A DNA stretch of 8,723 nt from Chitinophagaceae bacterium (GCA_025963615.1 JAOQAL010000091.1:1-8723), one strand, 5' to 3'. Positions 1-7,585 are shown, numbered from the stretch's first letter. The notes: generated by a model not told the origin, from the letters alone. Program-made: numbers and translations.

Positions 1-1
1 G

Positions 2-619
2 AAAGATTATTCTACAAGACAGTTATCTGAAGAAGAAATACTGGCTGACCCGGTTCTGCAATTTGAAAAATGGTGGAATGAAGCAGTAAAATCAGAAATT
101 GACGAAGTGAATGCGATGACTCTGGCAACAGCTTCTTCCGATGGGTTACCTTCTGCAAGGATCGTCCTGCTTAAAGCCTTTGATGAAAAGGGGTTTGTGT
201 TTTTTACGAATTATAAAAGTTTTAAAGGAAATCAATTGGAGGAAAATCCCAAAGCCTGCCTTGTTTTTTTCTGGAAAGAACTTGAACGACAGGTACGCAT
301 CACCGGTTTTGTCCAAAAGATCAGCGATAAGGAAAGTGATGTGTATTTTAAGTCCCGCCCGGTTGAAAGCCAGCTTGGAGCAATCGCTTCGCCCCAAAGC
401 CAGGTAATTGAAAACCGGGGCTGGCTGGATGAAAATTATAATAAACTGGCTAAACAAATAAATGAAAAGGACCTGCAAAGACCCGCGCATTGGGGCGGTT
501 ATTGTGTGCGGCCTGTCATTATAGAATTCTGGCAGGGCCGCCGCAGCCGGCTACACGACCGGATTCAATATACATTAAATGATAAGGGAAGCTGGAAAAT
601 TGAAAGACTAGCCCCCTAA
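2..619 (+). CDS. pdxH: Pyridoxine/pyridoxamine 5'-phosphate oxidase, 5'-truncated by window edge
   Basis: This FMN-dependent cytoplasmic enzyme oxidises pyridoxamine- or pyridoxine-5'-phosphate to pyridoxal-5'-phosphate, the last step of vitamin B6 salvage and synthesis. The frame is open from base 2, reading KDYSTRQLSEEE, so 205 residues are visible against about 215 for the family; only the first 10 or so codons lie outside. The GTG at 107 is internal and is not the start. Family landmarks in order are the FMN-binding stretch PSARIVLLKAFDEKG, the segment FFWKELERQVRI, YFKSRPVESQLGAIASPQSQ, then WGGY, EFWQGRRSRLHDR and the canonical end IERLAP. The Arg and His of RLHDR contact PLP in the E. 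coli enzyme, so the active site looks intact. The gene converges on the RND pump gene, with 82 bp of repeat-rich DNA between the two stop codons. I saw no frameshift and no obvious hairpin terminator after the stop. Confidence 0.96.
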   Translation, partial: KDYSTRQLSEEEILADPVLQFEKWWNEAVKSEIDEVNAMTLATASSDGLPSARIVLLKAFDEKGFVFFTNYKSFKGNQLEENPKACLVFFWKELERQVRITGFVQKISDKESDVYFKSRPVESQLGAIASPQSQVIENRGWLDENYNKLAKQINEKDLQRPAHWGGYCVRPVIIEFWQGRRSRLHDRIQYTLNDKGSWKIERLAP

Positions 620-630
620 TGAATGCCCGC

Positions 631-700
631 CTCTAGCCTCCAGCCCCCAGCATCCGGCATCCAGTATCCAGCATCTAGTATCCAGCATCCAGCCCCCATC
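631..700. repeat. Degenerate 7-bp tandem repeat array A (consensus ATCCAGC)
   Basis: Nine heptamers stand head to tail in perfect 7-bp phase: CTCTAGC 631, CTCCAGC 638, CCCCAGC 645, ATCCGGC 652, ATCCAGT 659, ATCCAGC 666, ATCTAGT 673, ATCCAGC 680, ATCCAGC 687, then a decayed unit CCCCATC at 694. Position 3 (C) and position 6 (G) are invariant in the nine good units. Positions 4, 5 and 7 vary only by transitions (C/T, A/G, C/T). The array fills most of the gap between the pdxH stop and the RND stop and ends 1 bp from the latter, so read on the minus strand it is a purine-rich 3' untranslated tract (GCTGGAT units). The units carry no internal dyad, and I see no conventional terminator hairpin in this gap. 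Function is unknown to me. Confidence 0.85.
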
Positions 701-701
701 C

Positions 702-3700
702 TCAAAACCAACTTCCGATAAATGCTTCGCTAACCGGCTGTTCCCGTTCTTTTAATTTTCTGCGCCTGCGGGCCACTGTCGCGCGGTGAACAAAAGCGGT
801 AACAATCATTAAAGGCATAAATAGGAAAATCATAGGTGGGATACCCAGGAATGAAATCCATTTGCCACCAAATATTCTACGCATCGGCCTTTTCAGCCTT
901 TCTGCGATTAAATACATACCCGGCACCATAAACAACGTCATAAAGAAAGCAAATGCAAGACCGAAGATAATTGTCCAGCTCAATGGTTTCCAGAAGGCTA
1001 CATTATCACCACCAAAAAAGATATGTGGGTTTAACTCAGAAAAAAGAGCAACAAAATCGATGTTGAAACCAACGGCAATGGGTATGAAAGCGAGGATGGC
1101 CGCTACAGCAGTAAGCAACACCGGTATGATACGGGTTTTACCTGCCTGCACCACCGCCTCTCTGGTTTTTACGCCCCGCGCCCTCAATTCATCGGTAAAC
1201 TCAATTACAAGAATACCGTTCTTAACAACAATACCCGCCAGGCCAACAATTCCCAACCCGGTCATCAGGCCTGATACTTCCATCCCTGTTATCGAAAAGC
1301 CCAGCAAAACGCCAATGATGCTAAATACAATTTCTGTTAAGATAATGACCGGCTTGCTGATGCTGTTGAATTGCGCTACCAATACAAATAATATCAGCAT
1401 TAATGCAATAGCCAACGCCTTTCCAAGAAAAGCGACGGTTTCAGCCTGTTGCTCTCCTTCCCCTGTTTGCTTAATAGTAACAGAATCTGGTTTTTTATTA
1501 AATGCGGCAATATGCTTTGCAAGTTCCTGGTTTACACCCGTAGCATTATATCCTTGCGTTGTTAATACATTAGAACGTAAGGTGATTAACCTTTTTTGAT
1601 TTTTACGTTTTACACTTCCCAGGGTACTGGTCGGTTCTACTTTTACAACAGAGCCGATAGGGATTGATTTCAATAAGCCCTTGTCAGCCTGGTCCCTGAA
1701 GGTAACATTCATGTTAAGCAGGTTCACCAGGTTCTGGCGTTGCAGCTCATTATTGCGCAACTGAATTTTGTATTCATCTTTCCCTTCTTTTACTTTGGAA
1801 ACTTCTTTACCAAATAGAGCGGTACGGATCTCCTGGCCAATCTGCCCCGAAGAAATACCGGCTATCAAAGCTCGCTCACGGTCAACTGTCAACGTAATCT
1901 CGGGATTTTTTAAATCAATATCAATCTTCAACTCTTCAACACCGGGAACTTGTAAAGAATCAAGGTAGTTTTTTAAAGAGCTGGCGGCCTTGATCAAATC
2001 ATCAAAATTTTCGCTGGCGATTTCTATATTAATGGGCGGATCGGTGGGGGGGCCGCCACTTTCCTGGTCAACACTTATTTCCGCACCCGGAATACCTCTC
2101 ATTTCAGCCCGTATTTTGTCGAGATAAGGTACGGTAGAAACGCCATGACGCTTTTCAAATTCTACAAAGGATACCTGCACTCTTCCCAACTCACTTCGGG
2201 TACTTCTGTCTCCGCTCGCAGGATCGCTCGCGCCAATGGCCACATTGCTGATCACACTTTCTACAATAGGATTTGTTCTGCCGTTATCCGTACCCAATAC
2301 CTTCGCCACCCTGTTATCGAGCACCCGGGTGATGGAATCGGTATAATCAACATTGGTGCCTACAGGCAGTTTCATGTACACATACACCTGGTTGGGGTCT
2401 GCTTTCGGGAAAAACACCACACCCACTCTTCCGGATGAAACGGATGCAATGAATATTACAAACGACAATATCAATAATCCAAAAGTCCCCAGCAATAAAT
2501 GAACCGGCCTCCATCCATTCAAGGCCCAACGCAATAAACTTTCATAGTGGCCCATGATCCAGGGCAATACCCTGTTCTGAAATGAATGAATGGCGTCATC
2601 CAGCACATAACGGTTGAGCAATACCAGCAGCATAAAGAAAATAAGGAAGTTGCCCAGAAAAGTAGCGCCGGCTAAATCCAGTAAAATTCCCGCTCCTATG
2701 GCAATCCAAATACCAGGTTTCTTAAAAATGGCGTTTTTAGGTTCTTTTTCGCCCTCGGGATGATTCATAAAATCAACAGCAAAAACCGGGTTCATTATAA
2801 AAGCTACAATTAATGAGGCCGCCAATGTAAAGATGAGCATCGTTGGCAGGTAAACCATAAACTTACCAATGATCCCAGGCCAGAAAAGCAGGGGGAAGAA
2901 AGGCGCCAGCATCGTCAGCGTTCCTGCAAGAACCGGAACAAATACTTCCCCCGCAGCCATTTTCGCCGACGTGGGAACACTTAATTTCCCATGGCCCTGT
3001 ATGAATATGCGGTGTGTATTTTCTATTACTACGATAGCGTCATCCACAATAATTCCCAGCCCGAACAGCAGGGCGAATAACACCATAAAATTTAAAGTAA
3101 CATGCGTGCCGACAATTAAATCCGCCGCCGGCAAAAACACAAAGGCAACGAACATACTTAACGGTACTGAAAGGGCCACGAAAAAAGCATTCGTAACACC
3201 CATGAAGAACATAAGGACTATTAAAACAAGTATGAAACCAATTACAATAGAATTAACCAAATCTTTAAAAGAAGACTTGGTCCTGATGCTTTGGTCACCC
3301 GTAACCACGGCTTTCAAATCCTTTGGGTACAACACACCTCTTGATTCTTCTACTGCTTTTTTTACAGCCTCACTGGTTTCAATCAGGTTTTCGCCGCTTC
3401 GCTTAATGATATTTAAGGTCACTACATTTTTACCATCCAGGCGGGCATAACTTTCTTTTTCTTTGGTTGTGTCTTTAATAACGGCAATATCTTTTAAATA
3501 GATAGGAAAGCCATTGGAATTCCTTACAATTATTTGCTGAATGTCAAAAGCCGTTTTTAATTGCCCTTTCAACTGAAGCGTACGTTTCATATTACCTACG
3601 TCCAGTAAGCCACCTGACATATCAAGGTTTTCACGTTGCACCGCACTACTGATATCGTCAAACGTAACACCTGAACTCTGCATGCGGTAATTGTCTACGT

Positions 3701-4301
3701 TTATCTGGAACTCACGTTCCGGTGCCCCCACCACATCAATCCGGTTTATCTGCGATAAATCTTCAAGCCGGTCTTTTAGATCATCGGAAAATTTCTTCAG
3801 CTTCTGCAAATCATAATCGCCACTCAGGTTCACATACATGATCGGCAGGTCAGAAAGATTTACTTCCAGCGCGGTAGGCTCCTCGGTAAGATCGGTCGGC
3901 AGGTCCTGCTTTGCCTTATCAATGGCATCTTTTACTTTCTGCAATGCTACACTGGTTTTTACATCAGTATCAAACTCAACTGTGATGGCCGAATAATCCT
4001 GCAGCGAGGTGCTGGTAAACTTATTAATCTTGGCCCCTGTTATGCCTTTAATTTGTTTTTCTATGGGTCTGGTTACCAGGTTCTCAACATCCTTGGGCGA
4101 GTTGCCCACATAAATAGTCTGTACATAAATGGTGGGTATCACAATATCCGGGAACTGCTCTTTGGGAAGAGTTAAAAATTGAAAAATCCCCATCAGGCTC
4201 ACGAACAACATCACCAGGTAAATGGCTGTTTTATTGTTAATGCTCCACGTAGTAGGCCCAAATTCTTTGAACTTCCCTTTTATGTTTTCAATAACGCTCA
4301 T
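702..4301 (-). CDS. RND-family efflux permease (AcrB-like inner-membrane pump), long Bacteroidota form
   Basis: This proton-driven inner-membrane pump is the motor of the tripartite efflux complex. It is 1199 residues long, against about 1030-1050 for AcrB. TM1 lies near 25-44, followed by the first periplasmic porter domain (about 45-345) and TM2-TM6 (about 350-508). The second half starts with TM7 near 600-622, has its porter domain at about 623-955, and continues with TM8-TM12. TM4 carries the Asp pair D420-D421 in GIIVDDAIVVIEN. TM10 has K1027 in VVKNGILVIEF, and TM11 has R1057 and T1064. By my alignment these match AcrB D407/D408, K940, R971 and T978, so the proton relay is complete. A double Asp favours the drug (HAE) class over heavy-metal pumps. 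Extra elements are a hydrophobic pair at about 531-563, an insertion at about 1080-1108 before TM12, and a C-terminal hydrophobic stretch at about 1149-1171 followed by a basic tail. It is the last gene of the operon. Substrate cannot be read from sequence. Confidence 0.96.
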   Translation of the reverse strand: MSVIENIKGKFKEFGPTTWSINNKTAIYLVMLFVSLMGIFQFLTLPKEQFPDIVIPTIYVQTIYVGNSPKDVENLVTRPIEKQIKGITGAKINKFTSTSLQDYSAITVEFDTDVKTSVALQKVKDAIDKAKQDLPTDLTEEPTALEVNLSDLPIMYVNLSGDYDLQKLKKFSDDLKDRLEDLSQINRIDVVGAPEREFQINVDNYRMQSSGVTFDDISSAVQRENLDMSGGLLDVGNMKRTLQLKGQLKTAFDIQQIIVRNSNGFPIYLKDIAVIKDTTKEKESYARLDGKNVVTLNIIKRSGENLIETSEAVKKAVEESRGVLYPKDLKAVVTGDQSIRTKSSFKDLVNSIVIGFILVLIVLMFFMGVTNAFFVALSVPLSMFVAFVFLPAADLIVGTHVTLNFMVLFALLFGLGIIVDDAIVVIENTHRIFIQGHGKLSVPTSAKMAAGEVFVPVLAGTLTMLAPFFPLLFWPGIIGKFMVYLPTMLIFTLAASLIVAFIMNPVFAVDFMNHPEGEKEPKNAIFKKPGIWIAIGAGILLDLAGATFLGNFLIFFMLLVLLNRYVLDDAIHSFQNRVLPWIMGHYESLLRWALNGWRPVHLLLGTFGLLILSFVIFIASVSSGRVGVVFFPKADPNQVYVYMKLPVGTNVDYTDSITRVLDNRVAKVLGTDNGRTNPIVESVISNVAIGASDPASGDRSTRSELGRVQVSFVEFEKRHGVSTVPYLDKIRAEMRGIPGAEISVDQESGGPPTDPPINIEIASENFDDLIKAASSLKNYLDSLQVPGVEELKIDIDLKNPEITLTVDRERALIAGISSGQIGQEIRTALFGKEVSKVKEGKDEYKIQLRNNELQRQNLVNLLNMNVTFRDQADKGLLKSIPIGSVVKVEPTSTLGSVKRKNQKRLITLRSNVLTTQGYNATGVNQELAKHIAAFNKKPDSVTIKQTGEGEQQAETVAFLGKALAIALMLILFVLVAQFNSISKPVIILTEIVFSIIGVLLGFSITGMEVSGLMTGLGIVGLAGIVVKNGILVIEFTDELRARGVKTREAVVQAGKTRIIPVLLTAVAAILAFIPIAVGFNIDFVALFSELNPHIFFGGDNVAFWKPLSWTIIFGLAFAFFMTLFMVPGMYLIAERLKRPMRRIFGGKWISFLGIPPMIFLFMPLMIVTAFVHRATVARRRRKLKEREQPVSEAFIGSWF

Positions 4302-4330
4302 ACAATTAATTTAAATAATGTTGTAATCAT
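4298..4330 (-). CDS. Possible 10-codon leader ORF coupled to the RND pump start
   Basis: On the minus strand an ATG at 4330-4328 opens the short frame MITTLFKLIV. It ends with TGA at 4300-4298, overlapping the pump ATG (4301-4299) as ATGA, the classic geometry of translational re-initiation. A GGAAG tract at 4342-4338 lies 7 nt upstream of this ATG, a reasonable Shine-Dalgarno spacing, whereas the AT-rich sequence just upstream of the pump ATG has nothing comparable. The SD-like tract is itself part of the 7-bp array next door. The peptide has no recognisable similarity, and in a 67-nt spacer such an arrangement could arise by chance. I see the geometry directly; that it is translated is inference. 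Confidence 0.3.
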   Translation of the reverse strand: MITTLFKLIV

Positions 4331-4365
4331 CTTCGTACTTCCGATTCCTGGCTTCTAACTTCACC
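4331..4365. repeat. Degenerate 7-bp tandem repeat array B (CTTCNNA type)
   Basis: Five heptamers lie in phase: CTTCGTA 4331, CTTCCGA 4338, TTCCTGG 4345, CTTCTAA 4352, CTTCACC 4359. Read on the minus strand they are NNNGAAG units (one shifted to CCAGGAA), with a constant GAAG and a variable triplet. The array begins 3 nt after the stop codon of the membrane-fusion gene and occupies half of the 67-nt gap before the RND gene. It shares period and strand bias with the array at 631-700 but has a different core sequence. Five imperfect units are weaker evidence than the other array. Confidence 0.6.
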
Positions 4366-4368
4366 ATC

Positions 4369-5583
4369 CTATTTAGCATCCGTAGTTATCAATTGACCTT
4401 CGTACAAGCTTTGATAGCCATCCGTTATCACCTGGTCACCGGCGGCAAGCCCACTTTTAATTTCCAGCTTATCACCATAAAAATCGCCGGGGACTACTAT
4501 TTTTTTCTTTGCGGTCATTTTACCATTTTCAGTTACCGCTACCATCACAAATTTGCTTTTCTCGTCACTTTGCAAAGTATTCACCGGAACCGTAATGGTA
4601 TTGGTAGCGGCATAATCCTGTATTTTAACCAACGCAATCTGGTTGGGATGTAAATCCGGGCTGGCTGGTATCTTTGCTTCTATAAAAAAACTGCGACTGG
4701 TAGGATCAATGGACTTACCCACTACGGACACTACCGCGTCAATTGTTTTATTAATATCCGGCAACGATATTTTTACCTGGCTGCCTGCTTTCACTTTCCC
4801 GAGATAGTTTTCAGGAATCAGGGCAGTGGCTTTTAAGTTATTGTTATTTACAATTACAATCTGGGAACCGTTAGCTGAATTACCGGTAAACACTTCACCC
4901 ACTCTGATATTTACTGTTTCAGCAACCCCAGTAACATCGCTCACTACATTGGTGAATTGTAATTGTTCTTTCGTTATTTTTAATTGTTCCTGCGCACTCT
5001 TTAACTGGTTTTCTGTTGTTTGTACGTTGTTCTTAGCTGTAATTAACTGTACTTCGGTACCAATATTCTGATCCCACAGATTCTTTTGTTTCATGTACAG
5101 GTTTTGCGCATAGGCCAGCTGGGTTTTGATAGTTTCAAGACCCTGTTCGGCTGCTACTACACTTTGTCTTGCAATCGCGTCATCTAATTTCAAAAGAAGC
5201 TGTCCTTTTTTTACATTATCACCTCTTTTTACCAAAACCGATTTAACCACGCCACCCACTCCATTGCGCGGAGCGATATAAGAAATATTCTCAGACTCAA
5301 TCCGGCCTTGAAGGTCTATGTAGTGCGTAAATCCATCCGGCGCGAGTGTGGAGATAGTAACGAGTTTTGGCTTCTCCGCTTTTGCAGCAGCCGTATCTAA
5401 TTTGAAAATTTCATCTTCCAGGCTTTTCACCTGGCTTTTTAATTTTGCTAATTCCGTTTTCTTGCTGGTAAGCGTCGGATTACCATCTTTGGAACTGCTT
5501 CCACAAGCCGTCATTACCAATACGGATACAGTCAGGAAAGACACTCTCAAAATTCGTTGCATATAGTTAAGTTTTGAAGTCAT
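4369..5583 (-). CDS. RND periplasmic adaptor (membrane-fusion lipoprotein, HlyD/AcrA-type)
   Basis: This periplasmic adaptor bridges the RND pump and the TolC-like channel. It has 404 residues. A lipoprotein signal ends in VLVMTAC with lipidated C27, and since the next residues are GSSSK, anchoring to a membrane through lipid is expected. Residues 38-62 form a heptad coiled coil (L38, L45, L48, V52, L55, I59, L62). A split lipoyl domain follows (about 104-135 and 211-234), with an alpha-helical hairpin at about 139-210, then a beta-barrel domain (about 240-322) and a membrane-proximal domain to the end. The hairpin tip carries K165-x3-L169-x6-T176, a conservative version of the AcrA RLS motif that contacts TolC. 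Two starts are possible: Met1 (5583), 8 nt after the preceding stop, or Met8 (5562), which gives a more typical 19-residue lipoprotein signal beginning MQRILR. I kept Met1 but Met8 is a serious alternative. Confidence 0.94.
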   Translation of the reverse strand: MTSKLNYMQRILRVSFLTVSVLVMTACGSSSKDGNPTLTSKKTELAKLKSQVKSLEDEIFKLDTAAAKAEKPKLVTISTLAPDGFTHYIDLQGRIESENISYIAPRNGVGGVVKSVLVKRGDNVKKGQLLLKLDDAIARQSVVAAEQGLETIKTQLAYAQNLYMKQKNLWDQNIGTEVQLITAKNNVQTTENQLKSAQEQLKITKEQLQFTNVVSDVTGVAETVNIRVGEVFTGNSANGSQIVIVNNNNLKATALIPENYLGKVKAGSQVKISLPDINKTIDAVVSVVGKSIDPTSRSFFIEAKIPASPDLHPNQIALVKIQDYAATNTITVPVNTLQSDEKSKFVMVAVTENGKMTAKKKIVVPGDFYGDKLEIKSGLAAGDQVITDGYQSLYEGQLITTDAK

Positions 5584-5591
5584 GATTTATT

Positions 5592-6947
5592 TTAAAGTTT
5601 ACCGGTTGCTTTCAGGAAATCCACTCTTGCAATGATTGCATTGTACAGTGAATTAATATAGTTCGTCTGTGCTGTTTTTAAATTTGTTTGCGCCTGGGTT
5701 ATCTCTGTCTGCATCCCGGTGCCTATTTCATATTTCTTTTTTGTCTGTTGATATACATTTTCGGCAAGCTCCATATTCTTTTTTTGATAGTCGAGACTGG
5801 CTATGGCGGAGCCATAATTGTTCTGCGCTGTTTGTATTTCATTATCAATATTCAGTTTCAGGGCTTCCTGTTGATTCACAGATTGACGGAGGGAAAGCCT
5901 TGCTTTCGCTATTCTCGCGTTGGCGGAAAAACCGCTGAAAATCGGGATGTTAAGATTAAGCGTAAAAGCCGAAATGCCAAACCAATCTCCTTTGCCCGTG
6001 AAATCAAATGAATTCCGCTGCGCGTTTTTGTTATAATAACCATTCAATGAAAGCGTAGGTATTTTGCTGAGTTTATACCGGCGTACATTAAATTCAGCCA
6101 ATTTTATACCCAGGTCGGCATATTGATATTCCTTCCGCTGTGTATAATCGAAATTCGCGGCATCCAGTAGCCCATCTTTTATCTGTTGATCATTTAATGT
6201 ATCTGTTAACACCAGTGATTCTTTGACCGGCATCCCCATCAGCACTTTAAGACCGAGGTAACCATTGGAAATCTGGTTCAGCACATTGGTCTTTTCTGTT
6301 TGCAGGTTGGCAATCTGTACCGTTAGTTTATCAATATCCAGCTTCTCGGCAAAGCCGTTGTCATACATCACTTTGGTATCGTGCTGTAATTTGTTCAGCA
6401 GCTCCATGTTCGCATCCAGCAAGTCAATCTGTGTTTTACTAACCACCAGTTGGTAATACACTTTGTAAATATTCGCCTTAATAGCTTCTTCAGTTATTTC
6501 GGTATTTTTTTCCTGGAACTTAATTAAGGTGGTCCTTGCCTTCAGCCCCACAAATACCTGCCCGTCAAATAAAATCTGGCTGATGGATACACCCCCCGTA
6601 GCCCCCCATTTTACACCGAAGGCGAGTTCTTCAAAGGTGCCAGGCGTACCTCCAAAAAATTCTGCGGGGATAAGACTTACAGGCAACTTCGCATTATAGA
6701 CCAGTGAACCGCTGGCACTAATCTGCGGATAAGCGCTCCCCGTTACTTCGCGGTTGGTCTGTTCCTGCATCTGTACATCCAGCAAGGCATTTTTTACCTG
6801 TACATTATTTTTTTTGGCATAATCAACAGCCTGTTGAATAGAAAATTGATGCACATCTTTATGCAATTCATCCTGTGCCATTCCTGCAAACGGAAGCAAA
6901 GCCAGTCCGGTTATCCAAAGCCATTTCTTATTTCCTGCTATCTTCAT
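5592..6947 (-). CDS. TolC-family outer-membrane efflux channel
   Basis: This outer-membrane factor completes the tripartite pump as a trimeric beta-barrel and periplasmic helical tunnel. It has 451 residues, normal for the family. A Sec signal peptide (basic MKIAGNKKWLW, hydrophobic core, cleavage expected after GMA at residue 24, leaving QDELHK) has no lipobox cysteine, so the mature protein is probably not lipidated. Two OEP repeats are visible. Each has a long helix rich in Gln, Asn and Lys (about 36-70 and 140-235; 270-295 and 345-450) and outer-membrane strands between them (about 75-130 and 297-340). The second strand region ends in LNIPIFSGFSANARIAKAR, a typical family signature. The start ATG lies inside the end of the tetR gene (20-nt overlap), so its translation is probably coupled to the regulator. 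The stop is 8 nt ahead of the adaptor gene. Confidence 0.95.
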   Translation of the reverse strand: MKIAGNKKWLWITGLALLPFAGMAQDELHKDVHQFSIQQAVDYAKKNNVQVKNALLDVQMQEQTNREVTGSAYPQISASGSLVYNAKLPVSLIPAEFFGGTPGTFEELAFGVKWGATGGVSISQILFDGQVFVGLKARTTLIKFQEKNTEITEEAIKANIYKVYYQLVVSKTQIDLLDANMELLNKLQHDTKVMYDNGFAEKLDIDKLTVQIANLQTEKTNVLNQISNGYLGLKVLMGMPVKESLVLTDTLNDQQIKDGLLDAANFDYTQRKEYQYADLGIKLAEFNVRRYKLSKIPTLSLNGYYNKNAQRNSFDFTGKGDWFGISAFTLNLNIPIFSGFSANARIAKARLSLRQSVNQQEALKLNIDNEIQTAQNNYGSAIASLDYQKKNMELAENVYQQTKKKYEIGTGMQTEITQAQTNLKTAQTNYINSLYNAIIARVDFLKATGKL

Positions 6948-7566
6948 GGTTAAGTTGTTTTTGTCTTTGTTGAGTATATTTCTGAATCAGTTTGAGTCCT
7001 TTAGGTGATACCAGTCCGTATAAAAAATTAAGTGTGATCTCTTCTACAATATCAGCCGCTGTGTTTTTTCCTAATGGAAGCAATTCAGGGTTGAATGTTA
7101 AAAAAATGGCAGCGATCCGGAACCTGGTAAGGATATCTTTATTTATCTCGGGCCGGTACAAGCCTTCTTCCACGCCTTTATCAAGATTTTCACGGATAAG
7201 CTTATATAAAAATTTATTCTTATGATCACTAATTTTGCTGAAGGCCGATGGATGATATTTCTGCAAATCAAATAGAAGCGTGGGATTCATCATTTTCAGT
7301 ATCTCCAGTACCATTTCCATGGCTATAAAAAATTCATGAACCGGGTTCTCACTTTTTTCTTTATGTAACCGGCATTCCTCTGTATTGCTTTTTAATTCAA
7401 TGTCAATTACCGCATCTACCAAGGCATCTTTATCTGTAAAAAAATGATAAATGGTCTTTTTGCTCACGCCAAGCTGGGATGCGATTTCATCCATGCTAAT
7501 GCTGCGTACACCAAAACGCATAAACATTTCATGGGCCTTCTGTACAATTCGTTCCTGTTGTTCCAT
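6928..7566 (-). CDS. TetR/AcrR-family transcriptional regulator, probable repressor of the efflux operon
   Basis: This is a DNA-binding regulator of 212 residues, the usual TetR length. The N-terminal three-helix domain covers about residues 1-50, with the helix-turn-helix in MDEIASQLGVSKKTIYHFF (25-43) and the family-typical FTDKDALV after it. The C-terminal part (about 60-200) is helical and variable, as expected for ligand binding and dimerisation; no ligand can be named. It is the first gene of the four-gene efflux transcript. The ATG at 7566 follows the promoter -7 box by only about 20 nt, so the start is well constrained and the leader is very short, with no clear Shine-Dalgarno sequence. 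The 30-bp inverted repeat over its own promoter is the likely operator, implying autorepression released by a pump substrate. That regulatory role is inference from position. Confidence 0.95.
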   Translation of the reverse strand: MEQQERIVQKAHEMFMRFGVRSISMDEIASQLGVSKKTIYHFFTDKDALVDAVIDIELKSNTEECRLHKEKSENPVHEFFIAMEMVLEILKMMNPTLLFDLQKYHPSAFSKISDHKNKFLYKLIRENLDKGVEEGLYRPEINKDILTRFRIAAIFLTFNPELLPLGKNTAADIVEEITLNFLYGLVSPKGLKLIQKYTQQRQKQLNHEDSRK

Positions 7567-7585
7567 AATCTCAGAATTCAGGACA

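Noticed and set aside
107..619. pdxH starting at the internal GTG
   Set aside because: The frame stays open to base 2 and the upstream residues (FEKWWNEAV and before) match the known PdxH N-terminal region, so the gene simply begins outside the window.
631..700. CRISPR array or recombination attachment site
   Set aside because: Units are 7 bp with no spacers, no cas genes are nearby, and there is no integrase or direct-repeat boundary.
631..704. G-quadruplex on the minus strand of array A
   Set aside because: Most G runs are only two long, with a few GGGG/GGGGG tracts at the ends, so only a weak two-tetrad fold is imaginable; not enough to call.
862..1599. Long plus-strand open frame antisense to the RND pump gene
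   Set aside because: It is a shadow of the pump coding frame; the minus-strand protein is a clear full-length RND family member and the antisense translation resembles nothing. The same holds for the plus-strand frames at 2145-2438 and 2869-3450.
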